DNA of 5,629 nucleotides from JAMCXS01 sp964459065 (GTDB taxonomy: Bacteria; Acidobacteriota; Terriglobia; UBA7540), in assembly GCA_964459065.1 (NCBI GenBank), contig CAYWMN010000246.1, positions 1 through 5,629 of the forward strand. Reading direction: 5' to 3'. A program made the translations under genes and the position numbers. The notes beneath the pieces are model-generated. The model saw only the letters and a list, made by a program, of their open reading frames with translations. It made no database searches and was not told the origin of the DNA. This document shows, piece after piece, positions 1 to 5,091 of the stretch; position 1 is the first letter of the stretch, and each line of letters starts with the position of its first letter.

Positions 1-131
1 ATCCGGTCAGCTATGTCGAAAACAATTCCATACCCTATGAAAAACTATATCATCTTTGGGCCCTCAACATGCAGTATACGGATCAATACTTTAAGTACCT
101 GGATGAATTAATCAAAAAGGATTATTCTTAA
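1..131 (+). CDS. C-terminal 42 codons of an unrecognised protein (5' end outside window)
   Basis: An open frame enters from the left edge, with its first full codon at position 3, and ends at TAA 129-131. The visible tail begins PVSYVENNSIPYEKLYHLW and ends in KKDYS. It is rich in Tyr, Leu and charged residues, reads like a helical C-terminus, and shows no catalytic motif, signal or membrane segment. The frame is open from the edge to the stop and the residue composition is protein-like, which is the support for calling it real. I do not recognise the family. The gene points toward the decayed methyltransferase copy on the other strand, with only about 14 bases between the two stops. No T-tract terminator follows, although two inverted repeats lie just downstream (144-162 and 174-193). 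Confidence 0.6.
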   Translation, partial: PVSYVENNSIPYEKLYHLWALNMQYTDQYFKYLDELIKKDYS

Positions 132-143
132 CATCTGAATATA

Positions 144-162
144 AATTAAAATGATTTTAATT
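144..162. repeat. AT-rich perfect dyad, 9-base arms around one central base
   Basis: The bases 144-152 (AATTAAAAT) are the exact reverse complement of 154-162, with G153 at the centre. The dyad covers the stop codon of the decayed methyltransferase copy (146-148, minus strand) and starts 12 bases after the stop of the left-edge gene. It contains only A/T pairs, so it would be a weak RNA hairpin. It could be chance in AT-rich DNA, or part of a weak transcription end between the two converging genes. Confidence 0.35.
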
Positions 163-787
163 CAATGCCTTGGCCCTTAATCGAGATTAAGGGGGTATAG
201 GAAAATCTACGGGGATCGGAAAAAAATCGCATAAATTCTTCAACAAATTCTTCATAACCTCCTTTGTATTCTTTAAATTGATAGCCTGACATTTTTACGG
301 CGACTTCAACCTTTTTTTCCAGTTGAACGTGTCTATTTCATTGGCTTCTCCAAAAATCAGATGATGGGGCGCCATGCTCACATCGATATCCTGATAACCG
401 AGGTCATACAGAAAAGAATAGAGTTTGATTCCCACAAAAGGGTCATAATCAGCATTCGTTTCCAATGCTTTCATTATTCCATAAAACGTTTTTTGAAGCT
501 TTTGAGAGAGTCCGAAATGGTTCAGGCAGTTATAATCCAGATTGATGAGGCAGTTGATGCCTCAGGGTTTCAAAATACTCGATATATTTTTCACGATATT
601 AAAGCTGTCTGATCGATAATACTCAAGGACAAATCGGACCCAGATAAAATCGAACATCCCCCAAATCATCCAAAGGTTCACGAATATCCCTCCGAATATA
701 TTTTATACCTTTTTTATAATAAATATGTTTTTTAATATAGGCTTTTGCTCCTAATCTTTGAGCTTTTTTGATATGTTCCGTTATATT
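146..787 (-). pseudogene. Decayed, 5'-truncated SAM methyltransferase copy fused to a receiver-domain-like fragment
   Basis: Reading the minus strand from about 736 down to TAA 146-148 gives a close relative of the intact methyltransferase at 2740-3564, covering roughly its residues 82-274. Matching segments include GIKYIRRDI, FDFIWVRFVLEYYRSDSF, FVGIKLYSFLYDLGYQDIDV and FFSDPRRFSYTP. Three lesions break it. A C5 run at 658-662 replaces C4 in the intact gene and shifts the frame. The glycine after KP in the KPGG loop has become TGA (plus 562-564). One base is missing near the T7 run at 312-318, which restores the original frame. The N-terminal third, with the SAM-binding glycine motif, is absent. 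In its place, codons before about 737 read ITEHIKKAQRLGAKAYIKK, which resembles a receiver-domain C-terminus (compare TDRVREAQRLGATSYVKK in the kinase at the right edge). An in-frame TAA at 788-790 bounds that segment. It cannot make a functional methyltransferase as read. The two homopolymer indels could be sequencing errors, but the nonsense codon and the missing 5' end would remain. Confidence 0.88.
174..193. repeat. Perfect inverted repeat that can form an 8-bp stem with a CGAG tetraloop
   Basis: CCCTTAATC at 174-182 is mirrored by GATTAAGGG at 185-193. Folded as RNA this gives an 8-bp stem closed by a four-base loop. It sits inside the 3' end of the decayed methyltransferase copy and 43 bases beyond the stop of the left-edge gene. 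The matching stretch of the intact methyltransferase (about 2758-2777) is not self-complementary, so the symmetry arose after the copies diverged. No run of T follows on either strand, so it is not a standard intrinsic terminator. Confidence 0.45.
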
Positions 788-875
788 TTATAAATGATTT
801 TGTTATTGTGAAAACCAAGTATCTTTGATTTAGACTTGCCAGTATGCGATTCGCAATATAATAAAGATTGGTTTG

Positions 876-888
876 TCCCCTTTGGGGA
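876..888. repeat. Short C4/G4 hairpin
   Basis: TCCCC at 876-880 pairs with GGGGA at 884-888 around a TTT loop. After a one-base mismatch, TTT (872-874) can pair with AAA (890-892). On the plus strand the stem is followed by A, not T, and on the minus strand the T run comes before the stem, so it does not fit an intrinsic terminator in either direction. Its role is unknown. Confidence 0.4.
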
Positions 889-914
889 AAAAACAATTGT
901 TGATGAAACAGACA

Positions 915-935
915 ATGTAATGTATCAATTTACAT
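915..935. repeat. Inverted repeat ATGTAA-N9-TTACAT, possible operator
   Basis: The arms 915-920 and 930-935 are perfectly complementary with a nine-base spacer. The right arm overlaps the proposed -35 element TTTACA (929-934). A dimeric repressor or activator bound here could control the radical SAM gene at 1070. The arms are only six bases long and AT-rich, so chance is a real alternative. Confidence 0.3.
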
Positions 936-958
936 ATAACATTTGTCGGGGCTATGAT
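929..958 (+). promoter_or_regulatory. Candidate sigma70-type promoter for the first radical SAM gene
   Basis: TTTACA (929-934, five of six to TTGACA) and TATGAT (953-958, five of six to TATAAT) are separated by 18 bases, in the orientation of the gene starting at 1070. Transcription would begin near 965 and give an untranslated leader of about 105 bases carrying the 977-1001 hairpin. Matches of this quality occur by chance in AT-rich DNA; the position upstream of an isolated plus-strand gene is the main extra support. Confidence 0.35.
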
Positions 959-976
959 TAAAAATGCCATAACATT

Positions 977-1001
977 CATGTTTTATTCAACGTAAAACAT
1001 G
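977..1001. repeat. Perfect 9-bp inverted repeat in the leader of the first radical SAM gene
   Basis: CATGTTTTA (977-985) and TAAAACATG (993-1001) are exact reverse complements separated by seven bases. A flanking GCCAT (966-970) can also pair with ATGGC (999-1003) in an alternative fold. The element ends 68 bases before the ATG at 1070 and lies downstream of the proposed promoter. It could therefore act as an RNA hairpin in the leader or as a DNA operator for a dimeric regulator. No T-tract follows, so it is not a classical terminator or attenuator. Confidence 0.5.
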
Positions 1002-1069
1002 GCCTTGGTAGTCAGTTTAACATAACCACAATTCACGGACCTTTCAAAATAATTGACGAGTAAATCAAT

Positions 1070-2683
1070 ATGAGTCTAGATGCAATTATAATATCAGATT
1101 ACGATGCAGATACTTTTTCGGGTGTAAGTTCCCTTAGACTAGAAATTGAAGGGAGGGTTGCATTAATACAGGTTGTCTCAAATTTGATAAAAAATCAAGG
1201 GCGCATTGACTTTGTGATCGAGGGAGATGATAAAAGGAGTTGGTCATCTGCCCCAAAACTCAATGGAATTTACCTCCATAACTACCTGACAATAAATGAA
1301 TTTGACGTTGAGATGATTAATAACTATTTTGAAGAAAGAAATAAATTCATTCGCTTACTTAAACAGTCACCTCGGGCAGTAATTATTTCTACCACTTTTA
1401 TTCATTCCAAGCAGCTTCTTCTTAAACTTGTTGATGATATTCGTTCTTTAGCGCCGGATATCTATATCATCGCCGGTGGAACCTTCATATATCTATCTTA
1501 TCTCCTGCTTCAAAGGTCTCATGAACAAAACTTCGATACTGAGTCAGCCAAAGATGATTATCTTTTTCTCGATAACAAGAATGAACCATTGGTTGATCTT
1601 TATATTATTAGTCTCCACGGTGAAGAGACATTGTGTAAATCTTTAAGAAGGATCAAACAGGACCGTTCGATAGATCATCTGCCCAATTTAGCTCATCTCG
1701 AGGGGAAAAAATATGTAATCAACAAGCAGGTAGACTACAATCCTAAGGCTGGAGACATTCTTATTGATTGGGAATTACTTCCAGAGACCATTTTCAAATC
1801 CGGTGTAGCCCCAATGCAAGCTAGCAATGGTTGCCCTTATAAATGCGCTTTTTGCAATTTTACGAAAAACCGCCAAAATATTTTTATTAAATCCATAGAT
1901 AAAATTGTTGATGAGTTGAAAACTTTATCGAATCGTGGTGTTCGATATGTCAGGTTTGTAGATGACAATTTCCGGCTTGGGAGGAATGATCTCAATCAAT
2001 TTTGCAAAAAGTTGATTGACGAAGATCTTCAAATTCGTTGGATGAGTTTCATCCGGGCGAGCGCATTAAAAAAGGTAAATATAGATTTGCTTCGACGGTC
2101 CGGCTGTATAGAGGTTCAATTGGGCTTGGAATCTGCAGATCCGCAAATATTACGGAACATGAACAAAAAAGCCACGCCCGAGTTGTATGCTGAAGTTGTA
2201 GGGAAATCACTTGCTGCCGGTATTAATTGCTCATGCTGTTTTCTTTTTGGATTTCCAGGTGAAACAGAAGAATCTTCCCTTCGCACGAGAGAGTTCATAA
2301 AAAATATAGAACACCCTCAGTACGACGGAATTTTAACATGGTCCATATTTCCTTTTACATTAGCTCCATTATCCCCAATATACGAAAATAAAAGCAGAAA
2401 AAAATATGGATTAACAGGATATATGCAAAATTGGAAACATAACACTATGGACTCTAATAAAGCGAAGGAAGAAGTAAAAAAGGCATTTCTCGAACTTGAT
2501 AACTCCGGACCCATTTATAACGGTGATAACTTGGATATGCTCTTTGATCTGGTTCCATCAAAGCGTAAAAGGTTTGTAACGATTCGGCACAGATTATCGA
2601 AATTAGCAATGAAATATCCAGGAAAGAAACAAGATATTATCCAAGCTTTTAGTGAAATATTCACTGAAAAGAAAAATATATGA
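1070..2683 (+). CDS. Radical SAM protein with a divergent cobalamin-binding-type N-terminal domain
   Basis: The product has 537 residues. Residues 255-262 read CPYKCAFC, the CX3CX2C ligands of the radical SAM 4Fe-4S cluster. They are followed by FVDDNF (296-301), GLES (352-355) and FLFGFPGETEES (391-402), all typical of the radical SAM barrel in cobalamin-class members. The first 230 residues look like a Rossmann-type B12-binding domain (AVIISTTF about 103-110, IIAGGTF 133-139, HGEET 183-187), with an acidic insert around 150-175. Members of this class use SAM and often cobalamin for methyl transfer or rearrangement at unreactive carbon; the substrate here is unknown. CSCC at 387-390 is an extra cysteine cluster near the barrel end that might bind metal, though such clusters also occur without function. 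ATG 1070 is the only reasonable start, since an in-frame TAA lies at 1061-1063. The ribosome site is weak (GACGAG, 1055-1060). The protein is probably cytoplasmic. The gene is flanked by direct repeats of a methyltransferase gene and converges on the intact copy. Confidence 0.93.
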   Translation: MSLDAIIISDYDADTFSGVSSLRLEIEGRVALIQVVSNLIKNQGRIDFVIEGDDKRSWSSAPKLNGIYLHNYLTINEFDVEMINNYFEERNKFIRLLKQSPRAVIISTTFIHSKQLLLKLVDDIRSLAPDIYIIAGGTFIYLSYLLLQRSHEQNFDTESAKDDYLFLDNKNEPLVDLYIISLHGEETLCKSLRRIKQDRSIDHLPNLAHLEGKKYVINKQVDYNPKAGDILIDWELLPETIFKSGVAPMQASNGCPYKCAFCNFTKNRQNIFIKSIDKIVDELKTLSNRGVRYVRFVDDNFRLGRNDLNQFCKKLIDEDLQIRWMSFIRASALKKVNIDLLRRSGCIEVQLGLESADPQILRNMNKKATPELYAEVVGKSLAAGINCSCCFLFGFPGETEESSLRTREFIKNIEHPQYDGILTWSIFPFTLAPLSPIYENKSRKKYGLTGYMQNWKHNTMDSNKAKEEVKKAFLELDNSGPIYNGDNLDMLFDLVPSKRKRFVTIRHRLSKLAMKYPGKKQDIIQAFSEIFTEKKNI

Positions 2684-2739
2684 AACAAATTGTTAAATAT
2701 GAATAAAAGGATTGCCTGCTAGAATATGAATAGATACTG
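2684..2739. other. Convergent gap between radical SAM and methyltransferase genes
   Basis: These 56 bases separate two stop codons that face each other. I see no GC-rich stem followed by a T run on either strand, so the convergent genes may read into each other or end by a factor-dependent route. Confidence 0.4.
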
Positions 2740-3564
2740 TCAATTCAGTGCCTTTCGTCCCTTGCAGGAGATTACGGGGGTATAGGTAAATCTCCTAGGA
2801 TCGGAAAAAAAATGTTTAAATTCTTCAATGAACTCTTCAGCTCCTCCTTTATATTCTTTGAAGTCATAGCCTAACTTTTTTACGGCAACTTCTATTTTCT
2901 TGTTCCAGTTAAAAGCATCGATTTCTTTCAAATCTCCATAAATCAGATGGTGGGGGGCAAGAGCCACATCGATATCCTGGTAGCCTAAATCGTATAGAAA
3001 AGAATAGAGTTTGATACCCACATAAGGATCAAAATCAGCATTTTTTTGCATTGCCGTTGTTAATCCGTAAAGAGTCTTTTTAAGCTTTTTCGAAAGCCCG
3101 AAGTGGTTCAGGCAGTTATAGTCAAGATCGATCAGGCAGATGATGCCTCCGGGTTTCAAAATGCTCGATATATTTTTTACGATATTAAAGCTGTCTGATC
3201 GATAATACTCAAGGACAAATCGGACCCAGATAAAATCGAATATCCCCAAATCATCCAAGGGTTCACGGATATCCCTCCGAATATATTCTATTCCTTTTCT
3301 ATTGTAATGTTTTTTTGCATATTTGATTCTATCTTCAGCGATATCGACGCCTACAACTGCTCCGCTGGGTTGCACGAGATTATGAAGATAATAGGAAGTT
3401 TTGCCGGAGCCAAAACCTAAATCGCCAACCCGCATACCCGGTTTTATACCGGCCCAATGAGCCTGACTTTCAATTATCTTAGCATCAGTCTTCAAATCGA
3501 GACGAAACGTCTCTTCGTCGCTTTCCATTAAATAGTTGTAATAATTCATTTTAGAAATTTTCAT
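2740..3564 (-). CDS. Class I SAM-dependent methyltransferase
   Basis: The product has 274 residues with a Rossmann methyltransferase fold. Motif I is VGDLGFGSGKT (46-56), the SAM-binding glycine loop. VGVDIAE (71-77) supplies the acidic residue for the SAM ribose, RRDI (96-99) is the next acidic loop, FDFIWVRFVLEY (109-120) is motif IV/V, and LKPGG (136-140) is the usual post-motif loop. The C-terminal 130 residues form a lineage-specific region with no motif I can name; they may form the acceptor site. The family resembles UbiE/Methyltransf_11-25 types, which methylate many small molecules, so the substrate is open. The gene starts 53 bases after the stop of the cobalamin radical SAM gene on the same strand, so co-transcription is likely. 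No clear Shine-Dalgarno lies before ATG 3562-3564 (the upstream bases are AATTAATAAATACT). An internal ATG at codon 6 is no better supported. A decayed second copy lies at 146-787. Confidence 0.92.
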   Translation of the reverse strand: MKISKMNYYNYLMESDEETFRLDLKTDAKIIESQAHWAGIKPGMRVGDLGFGSGKTSYYLHNLVQPSGAVVGVDIAEDRIKYAKKHYNRKGIEYIRRDIREPLDDLGIFDFIWVRFVLEYYRSDSFNIVKNISSILKPGGIICLIDLDYNCLNHFGLSKKLKKTLYGLTTAMQKNADFDPYVGIKLYSFLYDLGYQDIDVALAPHHLIYGDLKEIDAFNWNKKIEVAVKKLGYDFKEYKGGAEEFIEEFKHFFSDPRRFTYTPVISCKGRKALN

Positions 3565-3617
3565 AGTATTTATTAATTCAGAACTGATTAACGATTAAAA
3601 ATATCTCAACGGCGCAC

Positions 3618-4994
3618 CTAGTCGATACCAAATTTATTTTTTAAATTGATACTTTTATATTTCCGATAATGATCGGAATTTTTAAATGCTTTAAAATAGG
3701 ATGAATTGAATTTATAAGCAATAATGGTTGCGATCAAGCTTTTTGTGTCAATGAGCGTAAAGAAAGTTCTCCTTATCGTCTCCCAGAAACTATAAAAGAT
3801 TTTTCTCAAATAGGTAAACCCCATATATACATCTTCTATGGACATTTGAAACGGTATGAAGACCATTTTTGTCAGACGGTAATTTTCCCACGCTTGAGGG
3901 AAATTGTTGTTAATTATTCTCTTTCCCTTAATAAGTTCCTCCCAGAGCTGCGTACCTGGTAACGGCGTTGGTTTGGTAATCTGTAAAATATCTATTCGAG
4001 AAGATTTGATAAATTTTAGCGTATGATGAAATGATAAGATGTTATCTGCATCACTTCCCAGCACAAAAGCTCCGAGAAAAGCGATTCCACCTTTTCGGAT
4101 TCTGTTAATTAATTCTGGGTACCGATCTTGTTGTAGTCGTTTAAGATTAACCTTCTTTCCAAATGATTGTAAGGCTTTGGGATTTATGGACTCCATGCCG
4201 ATAAAAACAATCTTTAATCCCGCTTTGGATGCCAGCCGAACAAAATCAGGGTCTTCTCCAAAAACAATAGAGGCTTGAGCAAAAAAAATCTTTTTGATGT
4301 CTTTTTCCAAAATTTTGTTAAAAAAGGACCGGGCCCATTCCAGATCCTTTTCTCCGTAACCGATTAGGTTGTCGTCGGTTATCATTATTTTATTTTGTGG
4401 TATTTGTTTGAGTTCTTCTATGACCTTCTCTAAAGGACGTCTTCGAAAACGTCTTCCATTAAAAGCAGTAACAGAACAAAAAGTGCAGTTCATAGGACAT
4501 CCTCGGGATGTTTGAATGCTGCCCCATTGGTAATAAGGGTTTCGTAAAATATCTCGTCGCGGAGATGGGAGATTATCAAGATCTGCCCATGTTCCTTCAT
4601 ATTGTCTTTTCAATTTGCCGGCTTCGAAATCTTCGAGAACCTTTGGCCAAATATTTTCAGCTTCTCCTTTAACCACTACATCGCAATAGCGCAGTGCTTC
4701 TTCAGGCATCATGGATGCATGGATGCCGCCTATTATTGTAGGGATGCTTTTTTTTCTATAAATTTGGGCGATTTGATATGCGCGATAGACCGATGCCGTA
4801 TAGGCTGTAATACCCACAATGTCGGCTTCCCGGTATTCAAAAGGTTCTATATTTTCATCGAGGATTTCTATTTGATAATGGCTCGGCGTCACAGCAGCTA
4901 TATATGGAAGATTGAGCGGTGGCCATGCCGTTGCTCTAATATTGCCAAGTCCTTTATGAATGTTAGATGGATTGATCAACAAAACACGCGGCAT
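3618..4994 (-). CDS. Cobalamin-binding-domain radical SAM protein
   Basis: The product has 458 residues in the standard B12-binding radical SAM layout. The N-terminal domain (about 1-140) starts MPRVLLINPSN and carries ADIVGITAYTAS (57-68), TIIGGIHAS (86-94) and VVVKGEAEN (106-114), the usual signature of these domains. The cluster ligands are CPMNCTFC (166-173), followed by ITDDNL (205-210), FIGMES (264-269) and FVLGSD (310-315). The run TKPTPLPGTQLWEEL (340-354) and the Phe/Tyr-rich C-terminal region to 458 resemble the extension seen in hopanoid-modifying and related radical SAM enzymes. That similarity is broad and does not identify the substrate. The start is well supported: AAAAGGA (5001-5007, minus strand) sits six bases before ATG 4992-4994. 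The next gene downstream on the strand is the methyltransferase and the gene upstream is a hybrid histidine kinase, 87 bases away. The protein is probably cytoplasmic or loosely membrane-associated; no clear membrane span is seen. Confidence 0.95.
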   Translation of the reverse strand: MPRVLLINPSNIHKGLGNIRATAWPPLNLPYIAAVTPSHYQIEILDENIEPFEYREADIVGITAYTASVYRAYQIAQIYRKKSIPTIIGGIHASMMPEEALRYCDVVVKGEAENIWPKVLEDFEAGKLKRQYEGTWADLDNLPSPRRDILRNPYYQWGSIQTSRGCPMNCTFCSVTAFNGRRFRRRPLEKVIEELKQIPQNKIMITDDNLIGYGEKDLEWARSFFNKILEKDIKKIFFAQASIVFGEDPDFVRLASKAGLKIVFIGMESINPKALQSFGKKVNLKRLQQDRYPELINRIRKGGIAFLGAFVLGSDADNILSFHHTLKFIKSSRIDILQITKPTPLPGTQLWEELIKGKRIINNNFPQAWENYRLTKMVFIPFQMSIEDVYMGFTYLRKIFYSFWETIRRTFFTLIDTKSLIATIIAYKFNSSYFKAFKNSDHYRKYKSINLKNKFGID

Positions 4995-5000
4995 AAATTG

Positions 5001-5007
5001 TCCTTTT
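5001..5007 (-). promoter_or_regulatory. Shine-Dalgarno site of the cobalamin radical SAM gene
   Basis: The minus strand reads AAAAGGA, then six bases, then ATG at 4992-4994. It is the only strong ribosome site in the window and fixes the start of the downstream gene. The methyltransferase and the plus-strand radical SAM gene lack one of comparable quality. Confidence 0.65.
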
Positions 5008-5056
5008 GTAAATGGATTCTCAGTAAAGAACGGGGCACAATAATTCTCTGGTGCAC

Positions 5057-5091
5057 GGGGAAATAGATAGACTATAGCTATCTATTTCTCC
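5057..5091. repeat. Long hairpin overlapping the kinase stop codon
   Basis: The arms 5057-5070 and 5078-5091 pair over 14 positions, 11 of them contiguous perfect pairs (GAAATAGATAG with CTATCTATTTC), plus one G-T wobble among the outer four. The loop is seven bases (5071-5077). The minus-strand stop codon of the kinase (5082-5084) lies inside the stem. No T run follows on the minus strand, where the next bases are GTGCACC, so it is not a standard intrinsic terminator. It could stabilise the 3' end of the kinase message, reduce read-through into the radical SAM gene, or bind a dimeric protein. Confidence 0.6.

Larger units (their letters stand above)
788..1069. other. Non-coding stretch upstream of the first radical SAM gene
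   Basis: No convincing coding frame crosses this stretch on either strand. It holds a small C4/G4 hairpin (876-888), an inverted repeat ATGTAA/TTACAT (915-920 and 930-935), a candidate sigma70-type promoter (929-958), and a perfect 9-bp inverted repeat (977-1001) between that promoter and the gene start. The minus-strand bases just above 788 (AACAAAATCATT, about 794-805) might continue the receiver-like remnant, as NKII against NQKAII in the kinase, but this is too short to support. Confidence 0.5.

Noticed and set aside
361..612. Open plus-strand frame of 83 codons
   Set aside because: It is antisense to the decayed methyltransferase copy, has no ribosome site or recognisable motif, and is explained by the minus-strand homology.
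871..894. C4/G4 hairpin as an intrinsic terminator
   Set aside because: The T-rich side precedes the stem on the minus strand and A follows it on the plus strand, which is the wrong arrangement for either direction.
2116..2514. Two short minus-strand open frames inside the first radical SAM gene
   Set aside because: They lie wholly within a gene with clear radical SAM motifs on the other strand and have no supporting signals.
146..3335. The direct repeats as ends of an insertion sequence or transposon
   Set aside because: The repeats are coding sequence for a methyltransferase, no transposase or integrase gene lies between them, and I saw no terminal inverted repeats or target duplications.
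4039..5066. Two plus-strand open frames (4039-4278 and 4602-5066)
   Set aside because: Both lie antisense to the cobalamin radical SAM gene, the second running into its upstream gap, and neither has a family motif or a convincing start.
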